Below are positions 44,550 to 55,076 of a stretch of DNA of 64,000 nt, piece after piece (the stretch's first letter is position 1; each line of letters starts with the position of its first letter). The notes below the pieces were generated by a model. The model made no database searches and was not told where the DNA came from. It saw only the letters and a program-made list of their open reading frames with translations. Made by a program: the position numbers and the translations under genes. The DNA is from Methylococcales bacterium (lineage in GTDB: Bacteria; Pseudomonadota; Gammaproteobacteria; Methylococcales; Methylomonadaceae), in assembly GCA_026398895.1 (NCBI GenBank), contig JAPLRZ010000045.1, forward strand, positions 62,001-126,000, read 5' to 3'.

Positions 44550-46826
44550 TTATTTTCGTAGTGCTTTGGCAAACGCATTGCCCATTGTGCCTTGCTGAGC
44601 TGGGATAGCTTTAGTTTTGTTAACGGTTTGTTGCGCTGGGCGTGTGGGCTTAATGTCACTGGCATCGACCGCAGTTTTCATCGATAGGGCAATGCGTTTG
44701 CGCTCAATATCCACTTCTAATACAGTTACTTTCACCACATCGCCCGTTTTTACTGCATCTCTGGGGTCTTTAATAAAATTATCAGACAAATGTGAGATAT
44801 GCACTAAGCCATCTTGATGAACACCAATATCAACGAACGCGCCAAAGTTTGCCACATTGGTCACTACGCCTGCTAATTTCATGCCGACTTTAAGATCACT
44901 CATTTTTTCAATTCCTGCTTGAAACTCGACACTTTTAAATTCAGGGCGTGGATCGCGACCTGGTTTTTCCAATTCTTGCAATATGTCTGTGACCGTTGGT
45001 AAGCCAAATCGTTCATTGGTAAACTGCACAGGATTAAGTGTGCGCAAAAATTGGCTTTGTCCGATTAAATCTCGAATCGATTTGTGTGTGCTGGCAATAA
45101 TGGCTTCTACCACGGGGTAGGCTTCTGGATGTACTGCGGAAGCATCGAGTGGATTATCGCCATTCATTACCCGCAAAAAACCAGCCGCTTGTTCGTAAGC
45201 CTTATCGCCTAAACGCGGCACTTTTTTCAGTTGTTTACGATTTTTAAACGCGCCGTGTTCATTGCGAAAGGCGACAATGTTTTCACTGATACTATTGGTT
45301 AAACCTGATACTTGTTTTAATAAGGCGACGGAGGCAGTATTGACATCGACACCCACCGCGTTGACGCAGTCTTCAACAACGGCATCCAATCCTCGCGCTA
45401 ACTGCACTTGATTGACATCGTGTTGATATTGACCAACACCTATCGATTTCGGTTCTATTTTCACCAATTCGGCTAATGGGTCTTGTAAACGTCTGGCAAT
45501 AGACACCGCGCCACGCAAGGACACATCTAATTCTGGAAATTCTTTTGCCGCTAGTTCAGAGGCAGAATAAACTGATGCACCCGCTTCTGACACGGTGATT
45601 TTGCTGAATTTTAATTCACTGTGCCGTTTCATCACATCGGCAACCAGCGTATCAGTTTCGCGTGAACCTGTGCCATTACCAATACTGACCAGTTGCACTT
45701 GATGTTGTTGAATCAATTTTGCCAAGGTCGAAATTGATTCATCCCATTGTTGACGCGGTGGATGTGGGTAAATAGTGCTAGTCGCCAACAATTTTCCTGT
45801 GGGATCAACAATCGCTACTTTAACGCCTGTACGAATACCAGGATCTAAACCCATGGTGGTTTTTGCCCCCGCAGGTGCGGCTAATAATAAATCTTTTAAA
45901 TTATTGGCAAATACTTTTATCGCCTCTTGTTCTGCCGCTTCGCGTAGTTTAAGTTTTAAATCTATATCAATGCGTGAGAACAATTTAACTTTCCATGCCA
46001 AGCGTGCAGTATCAGCCAGCCACGCATCGGCAGGTTTTGTGGTGTCGGTGATTTGCAAACGTTGAGCAACTCTTTGGGTGCAGAAGTCGTGTTCTGGTTG
46101 CTCATCAGCGGCGGGTTTTAGAGTGAAATGCAGTAAATCTTCATTGCGGGCGCGTAATAAAGCTAAGGCACGGTGCGAAGGGATTTTGTTGATTGCTTCG
46201 GCATAATCAAAATAATCTTTAAATTTTGCCGCTTCGCTTTCCTTACCTGCAACCACCGTGGCATGAATCAAGCCTTTTTGCCAAACGCGCTCACGCAATT
46301 CACTGAGCAACTCGGCATTTTCAGATAATTGTTCCATGATAATTTGCCGCGCACCGTCCAAGGCACTGGCGGCATCAGCCACGCCTTTGTCGGCACTGAT
46401 AAATTGTGAGGCTAATTCTGTCGGTATGAGTTGACGATTCGCCAATAGAACATCGGCTAAGGGTTGCAAACCCGCTTCACGCGCAATCTGCGCTTTAGTA
46501 CGTCGCTTAGGTTTATAGGGTAGATACAAATCTTCTAACAGGGTTTTGGTATCCGCCTCATTAATGGCTTGTTCTAACTCAGGACTGAGTTTACCTTGAG
46601 TACTGATACTGTTCAGAATAGTGTTGCGCCGATCATTGAGTTCGCGCAAATAAATCAATCGCTCTGCCAATAATCTAAGTTGCGTATCATCTAAGTTCCC
46701 CGTCACCTCTTTACGATAACGAGCAATAAACGGCACGGTTGAGCCTTCATCTAACAGCGCGACAGCAGCACTGACTTGTTGAGGTCTAACCGATAATTCT
46801 GTCGCAATACGCGCAATAACATCCAT
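44550..46826 (-). CDS. tex: RNA-binding transcription accessory protein Tex
   Basis: 758 residues, the usual Tex length. Order: N-terminal helical Tex domain ([17 protein letters not shown]), YqgF-like RNase H fold ([18 protein letters not shown]), helix-hairpin-helix pair ([39 protein letters not shown]) and C-terminal S1 domain ([20 protein letters not shown]). Tex binds nucleic acid and affects transcription; its exact job is not settled. It is followed by the TIGR04073-type gene on the same strand. Confidence 0.95.
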   Translation of the reverse strand: MDVIARIATELSVRPQQVSAAVALLDEGSTVPFIARYRKEVTGNLDDTQLRLLAERLIYLRELNDRRNTILNSISTQGKLSPELEQAINEADTKTLLEDLYLPYKPKRRTKAQIAREAGLQPLADVLLANRQLIPTELASQFISADKGVADAASALDGARQIIMEQLSENAELLSELRERVWQKGLIHATVVAGKESEAAKFKDYFDYAEAINKIPSHRALALLRARNEDLLHFTLKPAADEQPEHDFCTQRVAQRLQITDTTKPADAWLADTARLAWKVKLFSRIDIDLKLKLREAAEQEAIKVFANNLKDLLLAAPAGAKTTMGLDPGIRTGVKVAIVDPTGKLLATSTIYPHPPRQQWDESISTLAKLIQQHQVQLVSIGNGTGSRETDTLVADVMKRHSELKFSKITVSEAGASVYSASELAAKEFPELDVSLRGAVSIARRLQDPLAELVKIEPKSIGVGQYQHDVNQVQLARGLDAVVEDCVNAVGVDVNTASVALLKQVSGLTNSISENIVAFRNEHGAFKNRKQLKKVPRLGDKAYEQAAGFLRVMNGDNPLDASAVHPEAYPVVEAIIASTHKSIRDLIGQSQFLRTLNPVQFTNERFGLPTVTDILQELEKPGRDPRPEFKSVEFQAGIEKMSDLKVGMKLAGVVTNVANFGAFVDIGVHQDGLVHISHLSDNFIKDPRDAVKTGDVVKVTVLEVDIERKRIALSMKTAVDASDIKPTRPAQQTVNKTKAIPAQQGTMGNAFAKALRK

Positions 46827-47189
46827 AGTTTTATTTTTGAGTAATTAAAAATTAAAGACTATTGTAGCAGGTGTGTTTACTGCTTTTTGTACATCACAAA
46901 AGGATTTTGAAATCCTTACTGCAATTTTAGAAAATATGATTCGAATTGCAATGATAAAACTAACCCTTGCTTGTGTATTTAATGTTTTGCCAGACAGCTT
47001 CTTAAGTTCAAAGTACATTAATTGTGTTGTGCAGTTATACTATCGCGGATAGTGGATTAAATCTTTTTAGGTATAACAGCCAGTCTTTTAAAGGACTGTC
47101 TGTCATTAATATCTTTAACCCATTACCCTATCGCTTAGTATTTGCTAGCTAGTGAATAACCGTTTTAACTATTTTTGGAGAACAGTATT
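46827..47189. other. non-coding region between divergent tex and yeeE genes
   Basis: About 360 bp, AT-rich, containing the two divergent promoters. A small hairpin, CAGTCTTTTAAAGGACTG at about 47089-47107, is the only clear structure. I see no gene in it. Confidence 0.5.
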
Positions 47190-47621
47190 TTGGAAAACTT
47201 TACCCCTTTTTCGGCATTGGCAGGTGGGGCATTAATTGGTATCAGTGCTACCTTGCTTTTATTATTTAATGGGTGTATTGCTGGTATCAGTGGCATTTTA
47301 AATGGGGCATTTTTTGCGGTGAAAAATGATCGTCTTTGGCGGCTGTTATTTCTGCTTGGTTTGTTTTTAGGTGCGTTGTTGTTTACTATCGTAGCACCTG
47401 ATTTTAATACGCCACGGCAACATTATCCGTTACCATTACTGGCTATCGGTGGTTTTTTGGTGGGTTTTGGTGCGAAATTAGCAAACGGTTGTATCAGCGG
47501 GCATGGGGTTTGTGGCTTGGCTAATTTGTCGATCCGTTCTTTAGTAGCTACTTGTACATTTATGGGGGCAGGGATGCTAACAGTTTATCTCGTGCGTCAT
47601 GTATTGGGGATTGCAGCATGA
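47190..47621 (+). CDS. YeeE/YedE-family transporter, first half
   Basis: 143 residues from the TTG at 47190, with GGAG nine bases upstream; an earlier TTG at 47175 overlaps that Shine-Dalgarno. Four membrane helices. The motif LFNGCIAGISGILNG carries the conserved Cys, and KLANGCISGHGVCGLANLS is the second Cys-rich signature of the YeeE/YedE fold, which moves thiosulfate or related sulfur compounds across the inner membrane by Cys relay. It overlaps the second half by 4 bp. Confidence 0.88.
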   Translation: MENFTPFSALAGGALIGISATLLLLFNGCIAGISGILNGAFFAVKNDRLWRLLFLLGLFLGALLFTIVAPDFNTPRQHYPLPLLAIGGFLVGFGAKLANGCISGHGVCGLANLSIRSLVATCTFMGAGMLTVYLVRHVLGIAA

Positions 47622-48037
47622 AAACTAATATTATCGCGTTGTTATCGGGCATTATTTTTGGCATGGGTCTAGCGTGGTCACGAATGATTAATCCTAATAA
47701 AGTGCTGGATTTTTTGGATGTCACAGGGCATTTTGATCCTAGTTTACTATTTGTAATGGTCGGTGCATTGTCGGTGGCATTGATTTCATTTAAATGGACG
47801 CGTACCTTACCTACACCACTATTTAGCGACAGTTTTCAGTTGTCTAAAAATACCGTTATCGATAAGCCGCTGGTAATAGGTGCAGCTATTTTTGGCATTG
47901 GTTGGGGCATGACAGGTTATTGCCCAGGTCCTGCGGTGGCTGGGTTAAGTTTATTTTCTGTGGAATCTGTTATGATGGTGTTCGCCATTTGTGCGGGTTT
48001 TTTTGCGTATAATCTACTGTTTGAAAAACATAAATAA
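47618..48037 (+). CDS. YeeE/YedE-family (DUF6691-type) transporter, second half
   Basis: 139 residues, ATG overlapping the previous stop (ATGA). Four membrane helices. FGMGLAWSRMINPNKVLDFLD and GIGWGMTGYCPGPAVAGLS, with the conserved Cys, are the signatures of the second half of two-gene YeeE/YedE systems. The two products should form one pore. The nearby cysDN genes concern sulfate assimilation, but the pair may as well import sulfur compounds for another purpose. Confidence 0.88.
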   Translation: MKTNIIALLSGIIFGMGLAWSRMINPNKVLDFLDVTGHFDPSLLFVMVGALSVALISFKWTRTLPTPLFSDSFQLSKNTVIDKPLVIGAAIFGIGWGMTGYCPGPAVAGLSLFSVESVMMVFAICAGFFAYNLLFEKHK

Positions 48038-48046
48038 AATCAGCTC

Positions 48047-48412
48047 ATGAGTATTCTATTATTTTCCCTACGCGGTGTTCCCGATGATGAAGCAGACGAA
48101 GTACGCGAATTGCTGACCGAACAGAATATCGATTTTTATGAAACGCCCGCAGGAAATTGGGGCGTATCTATGCCCGCATTGTGGCTTCAAGATGACACAG
48201 AGTTGGCAAATGCTCAGTCTTTATTGAACAGCTATCAACAACAACGTTTTATTACCCAACGCGAACTTTATTTGCAAACTAAACAAACGGGGCAACATAA
48301 AACCGTGTGGAAAGCATTGATAGAAAAACCGTTGCTGAGTAGTGTATATTTTCTAGCAATGGGGCTGGTAATTTATGCCTCAATTCGCTTACTGTTTGAA
48401 TTCGGTCTATGA
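48047..48412 (+). CDS. DUF6164-type small membrane protein
   Basis: 121 residues. A soluble N-terminal domain beginning LFSLRGVPDDEADEVRELL and containing YETPAGNWGVSMPALW, then one C-terminal membrane helix (VYFLAMGLVIYASIRLLF). The pattern matches DUF6164-like proteins, which resemble a signal-transducing PII-like ferredoxin fold with a tail anchor. It follows the YeeE pair by 9 bp and probably belongs to the same operon. Function unknown. Confidence 0.7.
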   Translation: MSILLFSLRGVPDDEADEVRELLTEQNIDFYETPAGNWGVSMPALWLQDDTELANAQSLLNSYQQQRFITQRELYLQTKQTGQHKTVWKALIEKPLLSSVYFLAMGLVIYASIRLLFEFGL

Positions 48413-48556
48413 CGCATAGCAATGAAAATATTTTTTTAGCTACAAAAATCCTGTATGTTGAGCTACCCTTAATGAGGCGATATCGTATATACGCAGGCGT
48501 TGATTGACATGAGTGTTATTTTAGCTGCCAAACGATCAAACAGAGGAATATAGAAT

Positions 48557-49477
48557 ATGAAAAAAGATAAGTTGTTTATAGTATTACTATTGGTCAGTGT
48601 AGGCTACATTACCAATATTAGTGTGACTATTGCTGCAAGCACACAGGCAGAAAATAAAAATGCTGCGAACAGTCACAAAAAAAATAAACCTGCACGAAAT
48701 ACGGGGCATCAACGCCAAATGTCTGAAAAAGACATTACCGAATGTACCCAATTAATTGATAAAGTGGCGCGGACAGATAAATTACTGCAAAGTGCAATGA
48801 TTGCTCCAGCTACTAGCTCCCAGCTAAAAAAACCTGCTACAACACAGATATTTGCCTCCGATAATCCCGCTGCTATCGCTCATTTAACAGGTGTTGGGGT
48901 TAATTTAGCGACATCGCCAGCTCCAGCAAATAGCGCACCACCAAATCATAATCTTGCTACCCCAACAACACCTGTGCCATTAAAACAGGTTGCTAAGTCA
49001 ACCATACCCGCAGGTACACAAATATTTGCTTCGGATGATCCCCAAAAAATTGCCCATTTAACGGGTAAAATAACGACTCCTCTGACTGGTTCAGCACCTC
49101 AAGTCGTTGCAAAAAAACCAGTAGTACACCCACGCATACAATTGTTTTCACCGAATACTCCTGATTTGAATACGTTAGAAGGTAAATCGGCTAATCTGGC
49201 AGGTCTCCAAAAAACTGCCCCTGTTGATACCTTAAGTAAAACTAAAGCCAAAGCCAAAGCAAAACCAAAAGCAAAAAAGACTGCACATAAATCACAAAAA
49301 CCAGCTCCAGCCCCTGCGGCTGACGCTAACAAGAAAACAGAAGAACCTGCGCCTAAGTCAGAAAAACCAGCTCCTGCGGCTGACGCTAACAAAAAACCAG
49401 AAGAGCCTGCGCCTAAGTCAGAAAAAAAACCAGACCCCGCTGCTGCGTCTAGTGAAAAACCCAAAAATAGTATTTAA
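48557..49477 (+). CDS. secreted Pro/Ala/Lys-rich repeat protein
   Basis: 306 residues. Signal peptide at the N-terminus (LFIVLLLVSVGYI). Three degenerate repeats of a short motif are spread through the middle: TQIFASDNPAAIAHLTG, TQIFASDDPQKIAHLTGK and IQLFSPNTPDLNTLEGK. The C-terminal third is disordered: KTKAKAKAKPKAKKTAHKSQ, then two tandem copies of APAADANKK(T/P)EEPAPKSEK. Such a tail suits binding to polyanions or the cell wall. No family recognised. GAGGAA precedes the ATG. Confidence 0.75.
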   Translation: MKKDKLFIVLLLVSVGYITNISVTIAASTQAENKNAANSHKKNKPARNTGHQRQMSEKDITECTQLIDKVARTDKLLQSAMIAPATSSQLKKPATTQIFASDNPAAIAHLTGVGVNLATSPAPANSAPPNHNLATPTTPVPLKQVAKSTIPAGTQIFASDDPQKIAHLTGKITTPLTGSAPQVVAKKPVVHPRIQLFSPNTPDLNTLEGKSANLAGLQKTAPVDTLSKTKAKAKAKPKAKKTAHKSQKPAPAPAADANKKTEEPAPKSEKPAPAADANKKPEEPAPKSEKKPDPAAASSEKPKNSI

Positions 49478-49603
49478 TTGAAAGCGTTGTCATCGGATTA
49501 GGCTAGCTCACAGCCTAATTCGATAGTTGACCACCATCCGCAATACTCTGTGCCGTTTGCTTACTGCAATGGCTTACATCATCTCCGATTTTGTGACTAT
49601 AAA

Positions 49604-51748
49604 ATGCAAGCCTACTCAGCTCTATTCCTATTCTATGTTTCGCTGATTGCTTTATTGCCTAGTACGGCATCGGCAACACAACTTAATAATCCTTATACAG
49701 AAGACGAGGGCAATCGCTCGGTTTTATACGAATCGTTTACTGAACGCCCCAAGCATTTAGACCCTGCGGTGGCGTATAGCTCCAACGAATATGCAATTAT
49801 TGGACAGATTTATGAACCGCCTTTTCAATATCATTATTTGAAACGACCATACCAACTGATTCCTGCAACAGCGAGTAAAATGCCCGACATTCATTATTTG
49901 AATGCTAATGGCGAGCCACTCGCACAGGGAGCAAAAGACAGCGACATTGTTTTTACCGATTACATCATCGACATAAAACCAAATACTCACTATCAGCCCC
50001 ATCCAGCGTTAGCGAAAAATGCCACTGGAGATTATCTTTACCACCAGTTAAGTGCTGAAAAAATCGATGCTCTGCATAGTTTGTCTGACTTTAAAAATAC
50101 CGACTCACGCGAACTCATCGCCGATGATTATATCTATCAAATTAAACGCTTAGCCTATCCTAAGTTGCAATCACCTATCGCCGAAGTAATGAAAAACTAT
50201 ATCGTCGGTTTTGATGAATTCGCTAAACAAACAGCCGATATACCAATAACCGCACTCAAAAATCAGCCGCTCACGGGCGTGGAAGTATTAAACCGCTATT
50301 CATATCGCATACGCATTAAAGGAAAATACCCGCAATTTTTATTTTGGCTGGCGATGCCATTTTTCTCACCTATGCCGTGGGAAGCGGATGCGTTTTATAG
50401 TCAAGCAGGTTTAGCGGATAAAAATATTACCTTAGACTGGTTTCCTCTCGGCACGGGCGCGTATTTTTTAGCGGAAAACAATCCTAATCGGCGCATGATT
50501 TTGTTAAAAAACCCGTTGTTTCACAGTGAAACTTATCCTAGCGAAGGGGAAACAGACGATCTTGCTAAAGGTTTATTACAAGATGCAGGAAAACCTTTGC
50601 CCTTTATCGACAAAGTGGTTTTTATGCTGGAAAAAGAAACCATTCCTTATTGGAGTAAGTTTCTACAAGGTTATTATGATCTATCAGGAATTGCCTCAGA
50701 CAGTTTTGACCAAGCCATTCAATTTACAGGTAGTGGCGGCGCACGCTTAACCGAAGCTATGCAGGAAAAAGGTATTCAATTACAAACGGCTGTCACCACC
50801 TCTAATTATTATCTTGGCTTTAATATGCTTGATGCCACCGTAGGCGGTAGCAGTGAAACTGCCAGAAAATTACGTCAGGCTATCGCTATTGCCGTTGATT
50901 TTGAAGAGTATATTGCCATTTTTATGAATGGACGTGGTGTTACCGCACAAGGCGTATTGCCTCCAGCGATTTATGGTTTTGCCGAAGGACAAGCGGGGAT
51001 TAATCCTTATGTTTACCATTGGAAAGACGGTAAAGTACAACGTAAAGCTATTAGCGATGCAAAACAGCTACTGACTGAAGCAGGTTATCAAGGCGGAATA
51101 GATCCAAAAACTAAAGAACCGTTAATTTTATATTTTGATACGACGGCGGTTAGCGTTGATGATCGTCCACGGATGAATTGGTATCGTAAACAATTTGAAA
51201 AACTAGGCATTAAATTGGTGGTTCGCGGCACTGATTACAATCGTTTTCAAGAAAAACTACGCATAGGCAATGCGCAATTGTTCTTTTTAGGTTGGAATGC
51301 TGATTATCCAGACCCTGAGAATTTTTTGTTTTTACTTTATGGCCCGCATTCAAAAGTGAAATACGGTGGAGAAAACTCCAGTAATTATCAAAATCCTGAG
51401 TTTGACCGCTTGTTTGAACAAATGCGTAATATGGATAATGGTGAACAACGTTACCAATTAATTCAGCAATTACAAGAAATTGTCCGTCATGATGCACCGT
51501 GGTTATTGGGGTTTCATCCCAAAAATTTCGCGCTATATCATGGCTGGTATAAAAATTTAAAACCCAATTTAATGGCAAATAATCAGCTTAAATATACGCG
51601 CATTGATACAGCTAGCAGAGCCGAAAAAAGACAGCAATGGAATCAACCGCTATTTTGGCCATTGTTAGTAGGGCTGGGGGTATTTGTGTTACTGCTTATT
51701 CCTGCCATTAAGGCATATCACCGCCGCACGCATAAAATAGATTTGTAG
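49604..51748 (+). CDS. peptide-type extracellular solute-binding protein with C-terminal membrane anchor
   Basis: About 714 residues from the ATG at 49604, which begins a clean signal peptide (ALFLFYVSLIALLPSTASA); the frame is also open from 49550. Family 5 solute-binding (OppA/DppA-like) signatures: FTERPKHLDPAVAYSSNEYA, YIYQIKRLAYP, AIAIAVDFEEYI, GWNADYPDPENFLFLLYGP. Residues about 688-706 are a membrane helix (LLVGLGVFVLLLIPAI) with a basic tail, not normal in this family. No ABC permease or ATPase gene is adjacent, so it is an orphan that may act as a tethered receptor. Confidence 0.85.
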   Translation: MQAYSALFLFYVSLIALLPSTASATQLNNPYTEDEGNRSVLYESFTERPKHLDPAVAYSSNEYAIIGQIYEPPFQYHYLKRPYQLIPATASKMPDIHYLNANGEPLAQGAKDSDIVFTDYIIDIKPNTHYQPHPALAKNATGDYLYHQLSAEKIDALHSLSDFKNTDSRELIADDYIYQIKRLAYPKLQSPIAEVMKNYIVGFDEFAKQTADIPITALKNQPLTGVEVLNRYSYRIRIKGKYPQFLFWLAMPFFSPMPWEADAFYSQAGLADKNITLDWFPLGTGAYFLAENNPNRRMILLKNPLFHSETYPSEGETDDLAKGLLQDAGKPLPFIDKVVFMLEKETIPYWSKFLQGYYDLSGIASDSFDQAIQFTGSGGARLTEAMQEKGIQLQTAVTTSNYYLGFNMLDATVGGSSETARKLRQAIAIAVDFEEYIAIFMNGRGVTAQGVLPPAIYGFAEGQAGINPYVYHWKDGKVQRKAISDAKQLLTEAGYQGGIDPKTKEPLILYFDTTAVSVDDRPRMNWYRKQFEKLGIKLVVRGTDYNRFQEKLRIGNAQLFFLGWNADYPDPENFLFLLYGPHSKVKYGGENSSNYQNPEFDRLFEQMRNMDNGEQRYQLIQQLQEIVRHDAPWLLGFHPKNFALYHGWYKNLKPNLMANNQLKYTRIDTASRAEKRQQWNQPLFWPLLVGLGVFVLLLIPAIKAYHRRTHKIDL

Positions 51749-51752
51749 CTGT

Positions 51753-51782
51753 GTGGAGTACAAACCTTGGTTTGTACTCCAC
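51753..51782. terminator. bidirectional terminator between convergent genes
   Basis: GTGGAGTACAAACC and GGTTTGTACTCCAC are a perfect 14-base inverted repeat with TT at the centre, between the binding-protein gene and mltD, which converge here. Confidence 0.75.
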
Positions 51783-51789
51783 TTTGGGA

Positions 51790-53370
51790 TTAGGTACGTT
51801 TCAGTTTTTTGCTTGAGCGTACGGTTTTGTCAGGGGCTTTGGCAACAACGATGAGCCCCGCTTTGCGATAGTTTTGCGATTTGTTGCTGGGTAACTGAGC
51901 GACTAAGTTAATAGCTTTTTTGTCTGTTGATTTTTTACTGGAAATAGACACAGTTTTTAAAGAAGCTGTTTTATTATTGTCAGTGGTTTTTTTACCGCTA
52001 GTTAACAGTACATTTTTCGCTGAGGCAACTTGAACACCTTTAGCGGTACTTTTAGAGGCTTTAGCTACCCACTGAATTGGATCTGCTTTTTTGTTGCTTG
52101 AAGGCATTTTTAAAACTTCGCCTGAGCGTACTGATTTTCCAGTTGATGGATTAGCCTTAAGTAACGCTTGCACTGTAGTATGGTTTTTAGCAGCAATAAA
52201 AGTCAGGCTTTCGCCAGATTTAACTTTGTATTTGCTGGGGATTGCTTGCGTCTCTTTTGCCTGCGCTACTCTTATTTCTCTTTGTTCAGCTTGCGCTAAC
52301 TTCTGCTCTTCACGGCGTACTCGATCTTCTTGTTCTCTAGCCATTTGAGTTTGATCAACACGATCCTCAAAGGGCAGTTGAGCTAAATTAGTTTTAAATA
52401 CTGCCACTTTTTCAACGGGTATTAACAATCTATTTGGACCGTCAGGTGAGGTGCTAGCACGACTAAAGCCTGGATTTAATTTCATAAATTTATCCAGTGG
52501 CATATTCGCTAATTGTGCCGCTTTTAGTAAATCCAGCGGCGAATCAATCGTAACAACTTCGAGATAGGGTTTGTTCGGAATATTGTTCAAGCGAATACCA
52601 TACTCGTCCGCATTGGCAATTAATTTAGCAATCGCTAATAGCCGTGGAACGTAGTCTGCTGTTTCTTTGGGTACGTCCAACGACCAATAATCAGTAGGCA
52701 AACTCATGTTTTCATTTTTTTCCATTGCCTTCCAAACATTGCCTTTACCCCAGTTATAAGAGGCCAAGGCAAGATTCCAATCGCCGTTAAAGGTTTCACC
52801 TAAATCTTTAAGAAAAGCAGTGGCAGCTTGTGTTGAGTCGAGAATATCGCGGCGACCGTCATACCAAGAGTTTTGTTCAAGTCCGTATAGTTTGCCAGTG
52901 TCGGGAATAAACTGCCAAAGTCCAGAGGCATCGGCTTTTGAATAGGCATCGGGTATAAAGGCACTTTCAACCACGGGTAATAAAGCCAATTCACCTGGAA
53001 TATTATTTGCCTCAATTTCATCGAGAATAAGATGTAAATAAGGCTCTGCACGTTGTTGAATTCTGGCAATGTAAGCAGGGTGATTTAAATACCAGTTTAA
53101 TTGACGATCTACTCGTTCATTGTTGATGTCAGGCAAGGAATACAAGGACAATAATCGCTCCCAAACGGTATTTTTGTGACTTTGCGCGGTTTTAAAACGA
53201 CTATCGAGTGTATGAGAACGTAGCTCCTGTTTATTATTCTGAGAGAAGTTAATTGGTAGCTTATCATTGTAGCTTAACGGTGCTTTTGGAGTTTCTGTAG
53301 CACACCCTGCGACAATTAAAGATATGGAAATTAATAAAAAATTAACTGGTCTGTTAGAATTACCGAGCAT
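51790..53370 (-). CDS. mltD: membrane-bound lytic murein transglycosylase D
   Basis: 526 residues. Lipobox in LIVAGCAT. The SLT domain has the catalytic Glu in LLPVVESAF and later SGLWQFIPDTG, YDGRRDILDSTQAA and ALASYNWGKGNV. A single LysM domain follows at about residues 384-427 (YKVKSGESLTFIAAKNHTT), then a Lys/Ser-rich tail. It cleaves peptidoglycan glycans to anhydromuropeptides from the outer membrane. E. coli MltD has two LysM units, so this one is reduced. Synteny with the yafS-like gene and rnhA is conserved. Confidence 0.95.
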   Translation of the reverse strand: MLGNSNRPVNFLLISISLIVAGCATETPKAPLSYNDKLPINFSQNNKQELRSHTLDSRFKTAQSHKNTVWERLLSLYSLPDINNERVDRQLNWYLNHPAYIARIQQRAEPYLHLILDEIEANNIPGELALLPVVESAFIPDAYSKADASGLWQFIPDTGKLYGLEQNSWYDGRRDILDSTQAATAFLKDLGETFNGDWNLALASYNWGKGNVWKAMEKNENMSLPTDYWSLDVPKETADYVPRLLAIAKLIANADEYGIRLNNIPNKPYLEVVTIDSPLDLLKAAQLANMPLDKFMKLNPGFSRASTSPDGPNRLLIPVEKVAVFKTNLAQLPFEDRVDQTQMAREQEDRVRREEQKLAQAEQREIRVAQAKETQAIPSKYKVKSGESLTFIAAKNHTTVQALLKANPSTGKSVRSGEVLKMPSSNKKADPIQWVAKASKSTAKGVQVASAKNVLLTSGKKTTDNNKTASLKTVSISSKKSTDKKAINLVAQLPSNKSQNYRKAGLIVVAKAPDKTVRSSKKLKRT

Positions 53371-53464
53371 TATCTTTAAACCTTGACGAATGTATTTGAA
53401 TTACTTTCGATTATAACCATGTTTTTACGGAAAATCATTAAATGATGATTGATTGGGTGAATTG

Positions 53465-54178
53465 ATGAATCGAAGCTTTTTATTTTCTTGCTACCAAACC
53501 CCTAGAGGTAAGTTGTTGCAAGAGCTGGAAGCTGATTATTTACGGCGATCTATTACCGTAAGCTGTCAGCAAATCGTGTTACAAATTGGTGGATTAGGCT
53601 GGGAAAATGAATTTGTTGACTGCACTTTATATCAACGTTACACAGTATTAGATGCCAAAAAATTAGGTCATGAAACGGCAAGAAAAATTCAGGCAAAAGC
53701 GCATCACTTGCCATTACAAAGCGAAAGTGTCGATATGGTCATTTTGCCACATTTACTAGAATTTGATGCGCAACGTTTTCAAACTATTCGTGAGGTAGAG
53801 CGAATTTTGAAACCTGAAGGTTTATTGGTGGTATTAAATTTTAATCCGTGGAGTTTGTGGGTGAGGTATCAGTATTTGTGGGACAAAAAAATGGCGGATT
53901 CATGGACAGGGCATTTTATATCGCGATCAAGAATGTTGGATTGGTTAAAGTTGTTAAATTTTGAAGTGACGGGGGTCTCAGAATTTAGTTTGGACAGTGT
54001 TCATTCAACACAGGGTAAATCGATCACTAATCGGCACTCAACGTTTGCCTCGGCTTATGCAATTAAAGCGATAAAACGCCGTTATCAGTTAATTCCGCTA
54101 ACCCCCGTAAAAAATGAGCGACAATCTTTATATTTAGCGAATACAGTTAATTCTGCACGGTCAGAAAAACATGATTGA
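53465..54178 (+). CDS. class I SAM-dependent methyltransferase, YafS-like
   Basis: 237 residues. A methyltransferase domain is visible though the first motif is weak: [32 protein letters not shown] and [20 protein letters not shown] are the usual strands and helix. Its place between mltD and rnhA is that of E. coli yafS, a methyltransferase of unknown substrate. It overlaps rnhA by 8 bp. GGGTGA lies before the ATG; an in-frame TTG at 53453 is possible. Confidence 0.85.
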   Translation: MNRSFLFSCYQTPRGKLLQELEADYLRRSITVSCQQIVLQIGGLGWENEFVDCTLYQRYTVLDAKKLGHETARKIQAKAHHLPLQSESVDMVILPHLLEFDAQRFQTIREVERILKPEGLLVVLNFNPWSLWVRYQYLWDKKMADSWTGHFISRSRMLDWLKLLNFEVTGVSEFSLDSVHSTQGKSITNRHSTFASAYAIKAIKRRYQLIPLTPVKNERQSLYLANTVNSARSEKHD

Positions 54179-54620
54179 TGCTGTCATTATTTACACGGAT
54201 GGGGCTTGTCGTGGCAATCCAGGTGTGGGCGGCTGGGGTGTTATTCTGAGTTATAAAGGTAAGGTTAAAGAGCTATGCGGCGGTGATAAAGACACCACTA
54301 ATAATCGTATGGAGTTAATGGCGGCAATCCAAGCCTTGGAAGCGTTAACCAAACCCTGTGCAGTCAAGCTTTATAGCGATTCAAGTTATGTGTTAAAAGG
54401 TATTACCGAATGGATGCCTAACTGGAAAAAACGCGGTTGGAAAACTGCGGCTAAACATCCCGTTAAAAATATTGATTTATGGCAACGTTTGGATGCTGCC
54501 ATTGCTCAACACGACATTGAATGGAAATGGGTAAAAGGGCATTCTGGCGACAAAGGCAATGATAGAGCGGACGCGCTGGCTAATTTGGGCATTGATTCAC
54601 TGCCCTCCGTTAAACAATAA
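54171..54620 (+). CDS. rnhA: ribonuclease HI
   Basis: 149 residues. All catalytic acidic residues are present: D in [13 protein letters not shown] in [11 protein letters not shown] in [12 protein letters not shown] and the last D in GNDRADALA, with the flexible-loop His in [10 protein letters not shown]. It removes RNA from RNA-DNA hybrids. It starts inside the yafS-like gene. The dnaQ gene that often follows in gammaproteobacteria is absent here. Confidence 0.97.
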   Translation: MIDAVIIYTDGACRGNPGVGGWGVILSYKGKVKELCGGDKDTTNNRMELMAAIQALEALTKPCAVKLYSDSSYVLKGITEWMPNWKKRGWKTAAKHPVKNIDLWQRLDAAIAQHDIEWKWVKGHSGDKGNDRADALANLGIDSLPSVKQ

Positions 54621-54622
54621 CG

Positions 54623-54676
54623 GGAGTTCAATAGCTTTAGCTATTGCTGTAAAAATAGCTAAAGCTCTTTTACTCC
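54623..54676. repeat. dispersed palindromic repeat, GGAGT/ACTCC family
   Basis: AGCTTTAGCTATT (54633-54645) and AATAGCTAAAGCT (54654-54666) are perfect arms, bracketed by GGAGT and ACTCC. It is the third clear copy of the family seen at 458-514 and 7815-7844 and may end rnhA transcription. Confidence 0.8.
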
Positions 54677-54692
54677 AGCTTTTAAGTAAGGT

Positions 54693-55076
54693 TCACTTTT
54701 TGTTATTCAACAAACTTTTAAGATCAGCAAATGGATTATGCGTTGCCACAGGGCTGCTGGTTTTAGTCGATTGCACACTGCCAAAGCGCGTTTCTTCATA
54801 GCGAGAATGTTCATTATCATGGCAATAAAGGCACAATAACTCCCAGTTACTGCCATCGCTTGGATTATCATCGTGATTATGATTTTTATGATGCACAGTT
54901 AATTCAGTAATGGTTTTATGAGTAAACTCACGCGCACATCGCCCACATATCCACGGATACAGTTTAAGAGCCTGCCCTCGATAAGATTGCTCTCTTAACT
55001 CCTGATTGCGACGAGCATCTGTAACAATCTGGTCAAGTTTATGTTTATCGATCTGAGTTCTTTTGATGGTCATCAT
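54693..55076 (-). CDS. HNH nuclease, YajD-like
   Basis: 127 residues. The HNH core is complete: zinc Cys pair CGRC, then TELTVHHKNHNHDDNPSDGS with the catalytic His-His, the central Asn in NWELLCLYCHDNEH and the second Cys-His set. Length and the RGQALKLYPWICGRC entry fit E. coli YajD. No mobile element is next to it, so it is likely a resident housekeeping-type nuclease of unknown role. Confidence 0.88.
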   Translation of the reverse strand: MMTIKRTQIDKHKLDQIVTDARRNQELREQSYRGQALKLYPWICGRCAREFTHKTITELTVHHKNHNHDDNPSDGSNWELLCLYCHDNEHSRYEETRFGSVQSTKTSSPVATHNPFADLKSLLNNKK

